Origin: Planococcus koreensis
GTDB lineage: Bacteria; Bacillota; Bacilli; Bacillales_A; Planococcaceae
Length of the DNA stretch: 64,000 bases
Direction: 5' to 3'
Assembly (NCBI RefSeq): GCF_004761975.1
Contig: NZ_RQII01000016.1
Location: 1 to 64,000 of the forward strand
Shown here one piece after another: positions 27,361 to 36,788 of the stretch (position 1 is its first letter; each line of letters starts with the position of its first letter). Position numbers and translations under genes: made by a program. The notes beneath the pieces are model-generated. The model had not been told where the DNA came from. It searched no databases and was given only the letters and a program-made list of their open reading frames with translations.

Positions 27361-28233
27361 TTATTTTACCCAGCCAAGAATCATTTCACGGATGAGTTTG
27401 CTTGCAGTATTTGCAGTTTGGTCGGAATGGTCGTAGACCGGTGCCAATTCAACAAGGTCGAATCCAACAACATTGACGCCTGACGCGGCAATGGCGTGGA
27501 TTGACGCGAGCAATTCGCGCGACGTGATGCCGCCCGCGTCGACTGTGCCTGTCCCTGGCGCATGCGCCGGGTCGAGAACATCCATGTCAATCGTGACGTA
27601 GACGCTGCGTCCTGCAAGTGTTGGCAACACTTGTTTCAACGGTTCAAGCACTTCGAATTTAGACAAATGCATGCCGTTTTCTTTCGCCCATTCAAATTCT
27701 TCTTTCATGCCCGAACGGATGCCGAATGAATAAACGTTCTTCGGTCCGATGTGGTCCGCGATTTTGCGGATCGGCGTGGAATGGGAATATTCTTCGCCTT
27801 CGTAGTTTTCTCGAAGGTCTGTGTGCGCGTCAAAATGGATGATTGCTAAATCGTCGTATTTGCTGGCAACGGCTTTCATGACCGGCAGCGACACAAGATG
27901 CTCGCCGCCCATGCCCATCGGGATTTTCCCGTCGGCTAAAAGCGTGTGCACATACGTTTCGATTTCAACAAGGGATTTTTCCGGATTGCCGAATGGCAGC
28001 GGAATATCTCCAGCGTCGAAGAATTTGACGTCGCCGAGTTCGCGGTCAAGGTACGGGCTGTATTCTTCCAGCCCGATCGATACTTCACGGATTTTATTCG
28101 GTCCAAAGCGCGACCCGGGACGGTAGCTGACTGTCCAGTCCATCGGCATGCCGTAAAGCACAGCTTTGGATTCTTCATAGTTCGGATGGCTTTTGATGAA
28201 TACTTTGCCTGAATACGTTTCGTCGAAGCGCAT
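27361..28233 (-). CDS. speB: Agmatinase
   Basis: Hydrolyses agmatine to putrescine and urea. 290 residues of the ureohydrolase family with the binuclear Mn ligands in GGEH (H112), FDAHTD (D135, H137, D139) and TIDMDVLDPAHAPGTGT. It starts one base after speE, the conserved speE-speB operon of Bacillales. Confidence 0.95.
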   Translation of the reverse strand: MRFDETYSGKVFIKSHPNYEESKAVLYGMPMDWTVSYRPGSRFGPNKIREVSIGLEEYSPYLDRELGDVKFFDAGDIPLPFGNPEKSLVEIETYVHTLLADGKIPMGMGGEHLVSLPVMKAVASKYDDLAIIHFDAHTDLRENYEGEEYSHSTPIRKIADHIGPKNVYSFGIRSGMKEEFEWAKENGMHLSKFEVLEPLKQVLPTLAGRSVYVTIDMDVLDPAHAPGTGTVDAGGITSRELLASIHAIAASGVNVVGFDLVELAPVYDHSDQTANTASKLIREMILGWVK

Positions 28234-28234
28234 C

Positions 28235-29068
28235 TTATTTACCTACCAGGTCTTTCACGAATTTCGGCAAAACGAAAGCCGCATTGTGCAATTCTTGCGT
28301 GTAATACTTTGTTTCGATGTCGTGGAAACGCTCAGCTGGAACCTCCAGCGGGTTGTATTTTTTCGAACCGATCGTGAACGCCCACAAACCGCTCGGGTAA
28401 GTCGGGATGTTCGCCAAATACAAGTTTGTGATCGGGAAAATCTCTTTGACGTCTTTTTGTACTTGTTCGATCAGGTCCGCTTTGAACCATGGGTTGTCCG
28501 ACTGTGCGACGAAAATGCCGTCTTCTTTCAGCGCTCTCGAAATCCCCGCGTAGAAGCCTTTTGTGAACAGGTTGACTGCTGGCCCTACAGGTTCAGTCGA
28601 ATCGACCATGATGACGTCGTATTTGTTTTCGGATTCTGCGATGTGCATGAAGCCGTCGCCGACGATTACGTCAACGCGTGAATCTTCAAGGCCCGATGCG
28701 ATTGAAGGCAAGAATTTCTTCGAGTACTCGATCACTTTGCCGTCAATGTCGACAAGCGTCGCTTTTTTAACAGAAGGGTGCTTCAGCACTTCACGGATTA
28801 CGCCGCCGTCGCCGCCGCCTACAACCAGAACGTTCTCAGGGTTTGGATGAGTAAACAATGGAACGTGCGCCACCATTTCGTGATAAACGAATTCATCTTT
28901 TTCAGATGTCATGACCATGCCGTCAAGGAACAGCATATTGCCCCATTCAGCCGTTTCTGCCATCTCCAAAAATTGGAAATCCGTTTGTTCGGTGTGAAGC
29001 GTTTTATTGATTTTCATCGTAATTCCGAAATTCTCGGTTTGTTTTTCTGTGTACCAAAATCCTGCCAT
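28235..29068 (-). CDS. speE: Spermidine synthase
   Basis: Transfers aminopropyl from decarboxylated SAM to putrescine. 277 residues. The SAM-binding motif [13 protein letters not shown] is present, preceded by [36 protein letters not shown] contains the catalytic Asp region. Together with SpeB it completes putrescine-to-spermidine synthesis. The AAAGGAG site is twelve bases from the ATG. Confidence 0.96.
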   Translation of the reverse strand: MAGFWYTEKQTENFGITMKINKTLHTEQTDFQFLEMAETAEWGNMLFLDGMVMTSEKDEFVYHEMVAHVPLFTHPNPENVLVVGGGDGGVIREVLKHPSVKKATLVDIDGKVIEYSKKFLPSIASGLEDSRVDVIVGDGFMHIAESENKYDVIMVDSTEPVGPAVNLFTKGFYAGISRALKEDGIFVAQSDNPWFKADLIEQVQKDVKEIFPITNLYLANIPTYPSGLWAFTIGSKKYNPLEVPAERFHDIETKYYTQELHNAAFVLPKFVKDLVGK

Positions 29069-29112
29069 CTATAATCAAACTCCTTTTCGCTCAATTTAAA
29101 ACTCCTTAAAAA

Positions 29113-29140
29113 AGTATAAGTCTTTTCAGCAAAAGTGCAA
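29113..29140 (-). promoter_or_regulatory. speE-speB promoter
   Basis: Minus-strand TTGCAC (29135-29140) and TATACT (29113-29118) are separated by 16 bp, about 45 bases upstream of the speE start. Confidence 0.6.
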
Positions 29141-29193
29141 TATTTTTTTGCACACAGTCCTTTACCCGCTGCGCTTGGAGCTACACTCAAAAT

Positions 29194-29243
29194 AAAAAGG
29201 TTTTCTGCAGGGGGAATTTTTCCCTTCACAGAAAACCTTTTTA
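29194..29243 (-). terminator. ywhD terminator (bidirectional hairpin)
   Basis: AAAAGGTTTTCTG (29195-29207) pairs with CAGAAAACCTTTT (29229-29241), enclosing a GGGGGAATTTTTCCC inner stem. T-rich flanks on both sides fit an intrinsic terminator for ywhD read-through. Confidence 0.7.
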
Positions 29244-29246
29244 TCC

Positions 29247-29443
29247 TGATGATGCGGAGAAAGAGACATGAGGCATTGGGCTTGGGTTGTTATCGCAATG
29301 GCTCACGGCACTTGCTCGCACTTCAGGTGTCCTAGCTTTCTATTCAAAAGCTGTAGTTATAGTGTACTGCCTTTCTTTCCCAACTTCAACCGCCTGCAGA
29401 AAGCAAATACAAATGTCACAATTCAGTCAAAAAATTACCTTAT
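29247..29443. other. Intergenic stretch without a recognisable gene
   Basis: The 375-bp gap between speE and ywhD holds the speE promoter, the hairpin above and about 200 bp with no convincing start, ribosome site or family match. In B. subtilis a penicillin-binding protein gene (pbpG) sits at this place between ywhD and speE. Nothing resembling it is visible here, so it was either lost or never inserted. Confidence 0.6.
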
Positions 29444-29959
29444 TTACCCATTTAAATCTTCATGCAATTGTTCGCTGCTGCGCTCCCACATTTCCGGGTT
29501 GTGGTTTTTCAAATAATCGGCGAGCACCTGCTTGGAAGCTTCATCCATTTGATCGACAACGATTTTGCGCTTCATCGATTTATCCATCAAATTGACATGT
29601 TCCGCCAACACCTTGTAGCCGCGGCGTTTTTCGCGGTTGACGACCATTTCGCATGCCGTGACGCCTGCGTAATATGGGCCTGCGGGATTAAAGTCGATGG
29701 TGATCCAAATCAGCCAATACGGCTTGCCGCCTTCCGAGTCCTCGCGGTTGACCGTAAACTTGATGCCGCGCTCGACTTGGCTGCGCGCATGCATCGCGCC
29801 GATGTCAATGAATGCTTCCTTTTCTTCGATGTCGATAAACAGCGGAGAAACGTTTTCCAATGACAGCGAACCGATGCCGTAGCCTTTATGGCCGTCAGTC
29901 GGATCGTTCTTTATGATGGTGAAGCCTACTTTTTGTTTTGGTTTTTCTTCATTTGCCAT
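29444..29959 (-). CDS. ywhD: YwhD family protein
   Basis: 171 residues from MANEEKPKQK; GGAGGAAAT precedes this ATG, and the longer frame would run across the divergent ywhB. The family is conserved in Bacillales with no established function. Visible features: no signal peptide, several beta-strand-rich stretches (PYWLIWITIDFNPAGPYYAG) and a basic helix MDKSMKRKIVVDQMDEASKQ near the end. Divergent from ywhB. Confidence 0.88.
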   Translation of the reverse strand: MANEEKPKQKVGFTIIKNDPTDGHKGYGIGSLSLENVSPLFIDIEEKEAFIDIGAMHARSQVERGIKFTVNREDSEGGKPYWLIWITIDFNPAGPYYAGVTACEMVVNREKRRGYKVLAEHVNLMDKSMKRKIVVDQMDEASKQVLADYLKNHNPEMWERSSEQLHEDLNG

Positions 29960-30050
29960 GTGTCTATTTCCTCCGTTCTGATATGATAAAAGTATCTTCA
30001 TAAGAGCTTCGCTAATTTTGAAGCTGATAAAAAAAGGAGCTGTATCCATT

Positions 30051-30236
30051 ATGCCATACGTAACTGTCAAAATGCTCGAAGGCCGCACAGAAGACCAAAA
30101 ACGCGCGCTGGTTGAAAAAGTCAGCCAAGCCGTTTCCGAGACAACCGGCGCACCGATTGAAAACGTCACTGTCTTCATCGAAGACATGAAGAAAACCGAT
30201 TACGGCGTTAAAGGGAAATTGTTTAGCGATATCTAA
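30051..30236 (+). CDS. ywhB: 4-oxalocrotonate tautomerase family enzyme YwhB
   Basis: 61 residues, beginning MPYVTVKM so that after Met removal Pro1 is the catalytic base, as in 4-OT. The rest (EGRTEDQKRALVEKVSQAV, VTVFIEDMKKTDYG) matches the hexameric tautomerase subunit. The true start is 30051 with AAAGGAG upstream, not an earlier in-frame codon. The physiological substrate is unknown in Bacilli. Confidence 0.93.
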   Translation: MPYVTVKMLEGRTEDQKRALVEKVSQAVSETTGAPIENVTVFIEDMKKTDYGVKGKLFSDI

Positions 30237-30262
30237 AATGCGGACACCCGCTCGGTTATACG

Positions 30263-30292
30263 AAAAAACTCCCGTTACGGGAGTTTTTTTTT
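30263..30292 (+). terminator. ywhB terminator
   Basis: AAAACTCCCG, TTA loop and CGGGAGTTTT run into nine T. Canonical and 27 bases after ywhB. Confidence 0.92.
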
Positions 30293-30350
30293 GCCTGTCG
30301 TGAAACTTGCGACAGGCCTTTTCATTTCGCTTCAACGCACTTTCATGTCT

Positions 30351-30372
30351 CGAAGCTAGCGAAGCGATGCAG
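30351..30372. repeat. Inverted fourth copy of the 22-bp module
   Basis: CGAAGCTAGCGAAGCGATGC plus AG is the exact reverse complement of the modules at 9103-9124 and 9179-9200. It stands at the left edge of a 500-bp non-coding interval. Confidence 0.85.
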
Positions 30373-30374
30373 AG

Positions 30375-30490
30375 ACAGACGGACGCTTTCCACGGGCACG
30401 GCTTCAGTCTCCTCGTCGCTATGCTCCTGCGGGGCCTTCACCTCGTGTCGCTCTGTCGCTTTGCTCCATCACTGCTCCCGCTGGAGTCGC
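30375..30490. repeat. GC-rich dispersed intergenic repeat
   Basis: Non-coding sequence running from GACAGACGGACGCTTTCC to GCTGGAGTCGCCGCC. It belongs to the GGACGCTTTCC..GGCTTCAG..CTCC type of intergenic repeat seen widely in Bacillaceae, and is partly echoed at 5510-5625. No gene is visible in 30293-30747. Confidence 0.55.
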
Positions 30491-30586
30491 CGCCTTCAGC
30501 TTCATTCAAAGGATTTTCTTAATACGATTCATTTCTTTAGTCGAAGAGCTAAAAAGATACATTATCTGCATTTTCATGCCGTTTCC

Positions 30587-30709
30587 AGATATGGAGCAAG
30601 GCAGCTCCGACTCCCGCGGGATAGCGAAGTGCCGAAATCCACTCGGGCGCTAGCACGAGTTAGTTCGGCGCAAGCCCGCAGGAAAGCGGTGCTGTTTTGC
30701 GGAATATCG
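30587..30709. repeat. MITE-like element, copy B
   Basis: 123 bp. The left end AGATATGGAGCAAGGCAGC (30587-30605) and right end GCTGTTTTGCGGAATATCG (30691-30709) form imperfect inverted repeats. The right end is identical over 19 bases to copy A at 5735-5753. The centre shares GCGGGATAGCGA with copy A but is otherwise diverged. Confidence 0.75.
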
Positions 30710-30747
30710 GCATATAAAAAACTTTTAGCATTCAAGTGAAAGTTTTT

Positions 30748-31242
30748 TTATTGCCGTAATTCCGCTATAAACCCGTAAGCTTCTTCGATTTCATCTGGCG
30801 TGAAATTCAGTTTCGCTTTGACGATGTGGAGTTTCTCAATCTGTTCTTCGCGTTCCATATGGTCAAAATACAGGAGGGTTGCCGTGAGTTCAAGGAAACG
30901 GCTGCTTTTGCCGTTCAGTTTTCCGGCGACTTCCGGTGAATCCAGAATCGACTCTTTCAGCGTCCCGCGGAAATCCGCACCTTCTTTGGTGACAGCATAT
31001 TTATATTGAACGTATGACCCTTTGTCTTCGAGTTCCTCCGACAAAAACCCCATATCGCATAATTCCTCTACACGGGCTGTCAATTCTTCGGAATACGGTC
31101 CGTAAATATGGAATTCGTATTTTTCCTGGAATGGCACACCCAGCTTCTTTAAAATGTAAATCATTTTCTGCATTTTTTTGCGTCCGGTAATCCCATCAGC
31201 AGTGGCAATGAAGTCCACGATTTTTGCGTGTTCCTGGAGCAA
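30748..31242 (-). CDS. ywgA: YwgA family protein
   Basis: 164 residues beginning at a TTG (31242) with GGAGGGG six bases away. MLQEHAKIVDFIATADGITGRKKMQKMIYILKKLG resembles a winged-helix-like N-terminus of the family. Conserved in Bacillales next to the HD protein YwfO; function unknown. One base separates it from the ywfO stop. Confidence 0.88.
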   Translation of the reverse strand: MLQEHAKIVDFIATADGITGRKKMQKMIYILKKLGVPFQEKYEFHIYGPYSEELTARVEELCDMGFLSEELEDKGSYVQYKYAVTKEGADFRGTLKESILDSPEVAGKLNGKSSRFLELTATLLYFDHMEREEQIEKLHIVKAKLNFTPDEIEEAYGFIAELRQ

Positions 31243-32547
31243 CTATACCCCTCCTTCTTTAAGCATTTCCACGATTTGCTGCTTGATGGCTTTTTTCTTG
31301 CCATCGACCAGCAACTCGGCCGGGAAATATAATTTATAGTCGGTGCGCCGTTTGCCGGAGATCGCTTCGACGATCTGGGACAGGCGCGACAATTCCTTGA
31401 TGTCGCCGTTCGGCATCAATAAGTGGATCGGCAAGCGCTCCCCTTCTTCGCCTGGGCGGTAAAAGTCATAAGGCAAGTCTGACGTAGAGTCGTCGACCAA
31501 ATAATAATCGGGATCGATCCCCGCTTTTTTAAACAAGCTGGCGAGTTCCCCCAGCTTCCGGTAATCTTTGCCCGGATCGAAATCGACGTATTGGAAGAGG
31601 CGCCGGTTGACGAACCGGTCGCTCATATCCGACAAGATCGGGTCGCGTTCATTCATCCATAACTGGAAATAAGTCATCATGACGCCTTCATCAAGCGCCA
31701 AATAATCTTTCAAGGTGAACGAACGGTCGAAGAATGCTGCGAAATGGGTTGGCGGCTGGGCAAATTCATAGCCGCTGTCATGCAATTCCTTCGCACGCTG
31801 CAAAATTTTCCGCAAAATGACTTCCGCGCTGCGCGCTACCGGATGGAAATAGACTTGCCAATACATTTGGTAGCGGCTCATGATGTAATCCTCAACCGCG
31901 TGCATGCCGCTTGCTTTGATGACGACTTGGTCTTCGAGCGGACGCATGACCCGGAGAATCCGCTCCATGTCAAAATGGCCGTATGAAACACCGGTATAAT
32001 AAGCATCTCGCTGCAAATAATCCATGCGGTCGGCGTCGATCTGGCTGGAAATCAGCGACACTACTTGTTTATTGGAATACGTCTTGGCGATGACTTCCGC
32101 GACTTTTTTCGGAAAATCAGCGCTGACTTTCATTAGAATCTGATGGACTTCCGTGTCGCCGAGCAGAATCTCACGGGTGAAATTCTCGTGGTCGACATTG
32201 AACACTTTTTCAAATGAATGGGAAAACGGCCCGTGGCCCAGATCATGCAACAGCGCTGCGCATAGCACGACAAGCCGCTCGCTTTCATCCCATTCAGGCC
32301 GCCCGTGGAACATATCATCTGAAATCCGGCGGACAATTTCATAGACGCCAAGCGAATGGCTGAAGCGGCTATGTTCGGCTCCATGAAACACCAGATAAGA
32401 GGTGCCGAGCTGCTTGATGCGCCGCAAGCGCTGGAATTCCCGCGAATTGATCAAGTCCCAGATGACTTGGTCGCGCACGTATATGTACCGGTGAACCGGA
32501 TCTTTGAATACTTTTTCTTCCGCTAATTTCTGATTTGCATAGTCCAC
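31243..32547 (-). CDS. ywfO: HD-domain phosphohydrolase YwfO (dGTPase-like)
   Basis: 434 residues. Metal-binding HD residues are visible in AEHSRFSHSLGVYEI and CAALLHDLGHGPFSHSFE, followed by SSQIDADRMDYLQRDAYYTG, as in dNTP triphosphohydrolase-like proteins. A role in nucleotide hydrolysis is inferred from the family. GTG start at 32547 with GGAGGTG. Co-directional with ywgA, which follows directly. Confidence 0.92.
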   Translation of the reverse strand: MDYANQKLAEEKVFKDPVHRYIYVRDQVIWDLINSREFQRLRRIKQLGTSYLVFHGAEHSRFSHSLGVYEIVRRISDDMFHGRPEWDESERLVVLCAALLHDLGHGPFSHSFEKVFNVDHENFTREILLGDTEVHQILMKVSADFPKKVAEVIAKTYSNKQVVSLISSQIDADRMDYLQRDAYYTGVSYGHFDMERILRVMRPLEDQVVIKASGMHAVEDYIMSRYQMYWQVYFHPVARSAEVILRKILQRAKELHDSGYEFAQPPTHFAAFFDRSFTLKDYLALDEGVMMTYFQLWMNERDPILSDMSDRFVNRRLFQYVDFDPGKDYRKLGELASLFKKAGIDPDYYLVDDSTSDLPYDFYRPGEEGERLPIHLLMPNGDIKELSRLSQIVEAISGKRRTDYKLYFPAELLVDGKKKAIKQQIVEMLKEGGV

Positions 32548-32602
32548 GGCGGCACCTCCAATTTTTCTGCGTGATTGTTTATTCTACACCAGCTGGCATC
32601 GG

Positions 32603-33424
32603 TCATTCAAGGTCCGGCGACAGCATTTTTCGGTTGCGTTCCACGACGCGGTTCAAGTAAAAACTGTAAAGCTCCGTCTCTTCGGGCATCAATGGCTGGG
32701 GTGCCGGCGAACCGAGCAAGCCATGAAGATCGAGCACGACTTCCTGCACCGTCAACGGTTTGCCGAGCAATTCGCTGAGCGACGCCATTACGGCCGGATT
32801 GATGTCCGGGTAGACCGCTTTCGTCTTCTCCCCTTGCAACCCCGCTTCGTAGAATCCACGGATCAATTCTGCGCGTTCTGCGCCCGACCCTTCGATGCAT
32901 AAATACACTTGGACCGCGATGCCGCGGCGGATGCGGCGCTGGGAAATCCCGGCGAATTTGCGTCCGCCGATGCTCAAATCATACGAACCCGGGCAATACG
33001 AGCCGACGATTTCATACGCTTCGATCGGCGCTCCCGGAAACAAAGCCTGCACCAGTTCGACCATCATGTCATAGCCCGCCGGAATATCGATCGCGTTGTC
33101 CTTTTCAGACAGCACGAGTGATATGTTCAGCACGCCCGAATCCAAAACGACGGCAAGCCCGCCCGAATTACGCACGATCGGCTGATAGCCGCGCTCTTCC
33201 AGGTACTCCATGCCCGCTCCGATATGCGGCAGCCGGTGGTCCTGGATCCCCAATACGACTGTGTCGTCGTGGACCCATGTCCGGATTGCGGACGGACTTT
33301 TTCCTGAACCGACGAGTTCGCACAACAAGTCATCCGCTGCGAATGACTCCAGCGCCGAACGGTTCCGCGCGCTTAGGGACTGATCCCAGAAACGCCAATT
33401 TGTTTCTCCCATAAATGCTTCCAT
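32603..33424 (-). CDS. lipL: Octanoyl-[GcvH]:protein N-octanoyltransferase LipL
   Basis: Moves octanoyl from GcvH to E2 subunits by amidotransfer in lipoate assembly. 273 residues of the biotin/lipoate ligase fold. The catalytic Cys is at 144 in GSYCPGSYDLSI, and the conserved Lys at 156 in GGRKFAGISQRR. The cysteine, absent from true lipoate ligases, supports LipL over LplA. Ribosome site GAGGAG is ahead of the ATG at 33424. Confidence 0.92.
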   Translation of the reverse strand: MEAFMGETNWRFWDQSLSARNRSALESFAADDLLCELVGSGKSPSAIRTWVHDDTVVLGIQDHRLPHIGAGMEYLEERGYQPIVRNSGGLAVVLDSGVLNISLVLSEKDNAIDIPAGYDMMVELVQALFPGAPIEAYEIVGSYCPGSYDLSIGGRKFAGISQRRIRRGIAVQVYLCIEGSGAERAELIRGFYEAGLQGEKTKAVYPDINPAVMASLSELLGKPLTVQEVVLDLHGLLGSPAPQPLMPEETELYSFYLNRVVERNRKMLSPDLE

Positions 33425-33598
33425 CTTGCTATCTCCTCTTTCATTGCATTCGCTTCCCTAAGTGTACCCGAGATAACGGCCACTGAAAACCCGCCGTGCC
33501 CTTGTCAAATTGGTGACAGCCATTTCTTTTGCAGGAACTCCGCCAGCGGGTATGATAAACTGATTCTGTGAGATTCAGATTAAAGGAGTGTTTGATAA

Positions 33599-34348
33599 AT
33601 GAATGAAGCAGCTATTACATTAGACGGCTGGTACGTCCTGCATGACTTCCGCACGATGGATTGGGTTACGTGGAAAATGCTCGACGACGCCGAGCGCCAA
33701 TTTGCCATCGACGAATTCCAAGCGTTCATGGACAAAGTCAACACAGCCGATACGAATAAAACCGGCGCACATGCATTGTATTCAGTAGTTGGCCAAAAAG
33801 CCGACTTCATGCTGATGATGTTGCGTGAAACGATGGACGAATTGCACGAACTGGAAACGGAATTCAATAAATTGACGTTGAATGCTTACACGGTTCCTGC
33901 TTATTCATACGTTTCCGTTGTCGAACTTTCCAACTACCTTGCTGGAAAATCAGACGAAGATCCTTACCAGAACCCGCATGTCCGCGCACGCTTGTACCCT
34001 GAGCTTCAGCGTTCGCAGTACATCTGCTTCTACCCGATGGACAAACGCCGCGAAGGCAATGACAACTGGTACATGCTGCCAATGGACGAGCGCAAAGAAC
34101 TGATGCTGTCACACGGCAAAATCGGCCGCAGCTACGCAGGCAAAGTGAAACAGATCATTTCCGGCTCTGTCGGCTTCGACGATTACGAATGGGGCGTTAC
34201 GCTATTTGCAGACGACGTTCTCCAATTCAAAAAATTGATCTACGAAATGCGCTTTGACGAAGTCAGCGCGCGCTACGCAGAATTCGGTTCCTTCTACGTC
34301 GGCACTCGCTTGGACGCAGAACGCACCGCTAAATTCCTGGAAGTTTAA
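33599..34348 (+). CDS. hemQ: Coproheme decarboxylase (HemQ/ChdC)
   Basis: Last step of the coproporphyrin-dependent heme pathway of Gram-positives, converting coproheme III to heme b with peroxide. 249 residues of the chlorite-dismutase-like fold. Tyr145 ([10 protein letters not shown]) and proximal His172 ([14 protein letters not shown]) fall exactly at the positions known from the Staphylococcus and Bacillus enzymes. Divergent from lipL, with a TATGAT -10 just upstream. Confidence 0.97.
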   Translation: MNEAAITLDGWYVLHDFRTMDWVTWKMLDDAERQFAIDEFQAFMDKVNTADTNKTGAHALYSVVGQKADFMLMMLRETMDELHELETEFNKLTLNAYTVPAYSYVSVVELSNYLAGKSDEDPYQNPHVRARLYPELQRSQYICFYPMDKRREGNDNWYMLPMDERKELMLSHGKIGRSYAGKVKQIISGSVGFDDYEWGVTLFADDVLQFKKLIYEMRFDEVSARYAEFGSFYVGTRLDAERTAKFLEV

Positions 34349-34354
34349 TTGATC

Positions 34355-34378
34355 AAAATCGCCCTCGGGCGGTTTTTT
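34355..34378 (+). terminator. hemQ terminator
   Basis: ATCGCCC-TC-GGGCGGT followed by TTTTTT, seven bases after the hemQ stop. Confidence 0.65.
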
Positions 34379-34388
34379 ATTGTTTTAT

Positions 34389-34531
34389 GGCGCTTTCGCA
34401 CCTCAAATGCACTTTTCCGCACCTCGTGGCGGCTTTTTCGCACCTCAGCCATACTTTTCGCACCTCAGCCATACTTTTCGCACCTCATCGCGGCTTTTCC
34501 GCACCTCAATCACCTATTTCCGCACCCCAAA
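34389..34531. repeat. CGCACCTC array, 20-21 bp spacing
   Basis: The core CGCACCTC (last unit CGCACCCC) occurs at 34397, 34418, 34439, 34459, 34479, 34500 and 34521, giving spacings of 21, 21, 20, 20, 21 and 21. Each core is preceded by a T-rich run (TTTTC or similar). The bases between vary except for two identical units at 34459 and 34479. It lies between the convergent genes hemQ and ywdK. Confidence 0.93.
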
Positions 34532-34554
34532 AATAAATTCAAGCCCTTTAATTG

Positions 34555-34582
34555 GAAAAAGCCCCCGCATATGCGGAGGCTT
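34555..34582 (-). terminator. ywdK terminator
   Basis: AGCCTCCGCATATGCGGGGGCT on the minus strand followed by TTTTTCC; the stem is centred on CATATG. Located 17 bases after the ywdK stop. Confidence 0.8.
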
Positions 34583-34598
34583 CCTCAAAAAAAAACGA

Positions 34599-34976
34599 TT
34601 ACAATGCTTTGGCAGCTGCGACGATCAGCATGATCCAGCCGGCGATAAACGCGACGCCGCCGATTGGCGTGATGGCGCCGAGTATGCTGATGCCGGTCAA
34701 GCTCAACACATACAAGCTGCCGGAGAAAATGATGATTCCGGCAAGCATCAAATAACCTGCCCAGTTCAATGAACTCAGCGGTCCGAGCAGCGAAGAACTC
34801 ATCAGGATGGCGACAACCATCAAGCCGATTGAATGGAACATCTGGTATTGTACGGCAGTCTGCCATGTATCCAAGTATTTATCCGCAACGCGGCCTTCAA
34901 GCAAATGCGCGCCGAATGCGCCGAATCCAACGGATAACAACGCATTGAGCGCTCCTGCGATCAAGAAAAATTTCAT
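34599..34976 (-). CDS. ywdK: DUF423 membrane protein YwdK
   Basis: 125 residues with four predicted transmembrane helices. The family signature is GAFGAHLLEGR near residue 19, with QYQMFHSIGLM after it. Widely conserved; function unknown. It is followed, in transcription order, by the CGCACCTC array, and preceded by ywdI. Confidence 0.9.
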   Translation of the reverse strand: MKFFLIAGALNALLSVGFGAFGAHLLEGRVADKYLDTWQTAVQYQMFHSIGLMVVAILMSSSLLGPLSSLNWAGYLMLAGIIIFSGSLYVLSLTGISILGAITPIGGVAFIAGWIMLIVAAAKAL

Positions 34977-34996
34977 GGTTTCATTCCTCTTTCCAA

Positions 34997-35251
34997 TTAA
35001 AATTCAAACAGCGAATCCCCGTTTGCATCGTCTTCTTTTAATTTATTGACAGAAGAGACGGTTTGCACCTGAGGAGACGCGAGCGGGATTGCCTGCGGCT
35101 TTTCGGCTGCCGGACGGTCGTCGTCGAGCAGCAAATCGCATAGCACACGGATGGCCGCGATGGATTCGCGCATTTTCGCGGGATCCGCTTTGCGCGCCAA
35201 TGCCGTGTGTTTTTCAATCTCGCTTAAAATACGGGCGGCATCAATTGCCAT
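34997..35251 (-). CDS. ywdI: YwdI family protein
   Basis: 84 residues from MAIDAARILSEIEKH; the ATG at 35251 follows a G-run ribosome site, and an upstream in-frame codon lacks one. Helical N-terminus with a Pro/Ala-rich linker and an acidic tail ending DSLFEF. It sits between ung and ywdK as in B. subtilis. Function unknown. Confidence 0.8.
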   Translation of the reverse strand: MAIDAARILSEIEKHTALARKADPAKMRESIAAIRVLCDLLLDDDRPAAEKPQAIPLASPQVQTVSSVNKLKEDDANGDSLFEF

Positions 35252-35310
35252 GCCAAGCCCCCCTTTCCATTTCCGATCTTTCATAGTTTACCATGCACTT
35301 TGCCGCTTCG

Positions 35311-35985
35311 TCAGGCCAGGCAGAAATCGATTGGCGCTTCTCCGCGCTGTTCGAGCAATTTGTTCACTTGCGAATACGGCCGGCTGCCGAAAAATCCGCG
35401 GCTGGCGCTGAGCGGGCTCGGATGCGGCGCTTCGATGATTGCGTGGCGTTCCAAATCGATAAATTGCTTTTTCTGCTGGGCCGGCCGTCCCCATAACACA
35501 AAAATCACCGGTTCTTCGCGGGCTGATAATTTCCGGATGACTTCATCCGTGAATTGTTCCCAGCCTTGGCCGCGATGGGAATGCGCTTGGCCTTGCCGCA
35601 CCGTCAGCACAGTATTGAGCATCATGACGCCTTGGTCCGCCCATTTCATCAGCGTGCCGTCTTTGGGTGCGGCACAGCCCAGGTCCTCTTTCAATTCCTT
35701 GAACATATTGCGCAGACTCGGCGGATGCGGAACCCCGGGCTGCACCGAGAAACTCAAGCCGTGTGCCTGATTCGGCCCGTGGTAAGGGTCCTGCCCCAAG
35801 ATGACGACTTTGACGTCGCTGTAAGCGGTATGTTCGAACGCGTTCCAAATATCGTGTTTGTCCGGATACACCGTTTCGTGTTCGTATTCATGCTTCAGAA
35901 ATTCCCGCAGCTTCAAATAATACGGTTTGGCGAATTCGCCGCCGATGACTTCCTGCCAGTCATTATGAAAGATCTCTTTCGGCAT
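35311..35985 (-). CDS. ung: Uracil-DNA glycosylase
   Basis: Removes uracil from DNA, family 1. 224 residues from [10 protein letters not shown] (GGAGG nine bases upstream; the longer frame is part of the preceding gene). Water-activating loop GQDPYHG with Asp66, VLWGRPAQ, and DNA-intercalation motif [10 protein letters not shown] are all intact. Confidence 0.97.
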   Translation of the reverse strand: MPKEIFHNDWQEVIGGEFAKPYYLKLREFLKHEYEHETVYPDKHDIWNAFEHTAYSDVKVVILGQDPYHGPNQAHGLSFSVQPGVPHPPSLRNMFKELKEDLGCAAPKDGTLMKWADQGVMMLNTVLTVRQGQAHSHRGQGWEQFTDEVIRKLSAREEPVIFVLWGRPAQQKKQFIDLERHAIIEAPHPSPLSASRGFFGSRPYSQVNKLLEQRGEAPIDFCLA

Positions 35986-35998
35986 CGCTTTGCCCTCC

Positions 35999-36718
35999 TC
36001 AGTCTTTGAATTCCACTGATACGTCGTAGCCGACGAGCTGGAACATTTCCTGCACCGAGCGTTCCCCGTTTTCTTCAGCACGCTCAAGCACGCCCTGGTC
36101 TTGCGCTTCTTTCAGGATCAGCTTTTGCGCTTCTTCCGCCAGATCGTATGCTTCTGAAATATCCGCTTTGTCGCGGAACAGCCCTTCATACGAGAAGACT
36201 CTCACTTGATCCATGAATAATTCCGGCCCTCCGAGGAAGTCCGCTCTCGGCAATGTCAATGTCGCCGTTTTCGCTTCTTCATCCACTTCGATGTCGTCTT
36301 CCGTCACTTCTGAAAAATCAATGCCTGCTTTGACCGATCCTGGGATGACCACCAGCAATTGCCGTTTCGTCCCTGGCAGCTCCAAGCCGATTTCCTGGCC
36401 GAATACTGCATTGTCCTGGCGTTCGATGATGGCTTTCGAGAACGCTTCCGCTGTCGATAATTCATTCAAATCCTGGATGCGCTCGAGGAACGCGCCTTTT
36501 TCTTCGGTGAACGTGCTGCCATTCAACATCCAGTACGCGCCCAACGGCAACGCGATGAATAGCAATAGCAGCAGCAGCGCCAACGCCAAGAACGTTTTGC
36601 GGAAAACGCCTGCCAACACTTTCGCTGATTTCCAGAATCCAGATGGATTTGAATCTTCTTTGCCTTTCACTTCTTGCAATAAACGCTCTATTTCTTTCAA
36701 CTTCGAATCATTTGCCAC
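35999..36718 (-). CDS. DUF4230 membrane-anchored protein
   Basis: 239 residues with a cytoplasmic N-terminus of about 40, one transmembrane helix ([20 protein letters not shown]) and a large extracytoplasmic domain of the DUF4230 type. It starts with GTG at 36718 after GAGGG. No enzymatic motif is visible. It is 14 bases upstream of ung and possibly co-transcribed. Function unknown. Confidence 0.8.
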   Translation of the reverse strand: MANDSKLKEIERLLQEVKGKEDSNPSGFWKSAKVLAGVFRKTFLALALLLLLLFIALPLGAYWMLNGSTFTEEKGAFLERIQDLNELSTAEAFSKAIIERQDNAVFGQEIGLELPGTKRQLLVVIPGSVKAGIDFSEVTEDDIEVDEEAKTATLTLPRADFLGGPELFMDQVRVFSYEGLFRDKADISEAYDLAEEAQKLILKEAQDQGVLERAEENGERSVQEMFQLVGYDVSVEFKD

Positions 36719-36788
36719 GGTCTATCCCTCTTTCTTTTATTCAAATCAATGCGCCTCCGTGATACGATGGAGCAAAGGGGCGATTTGC

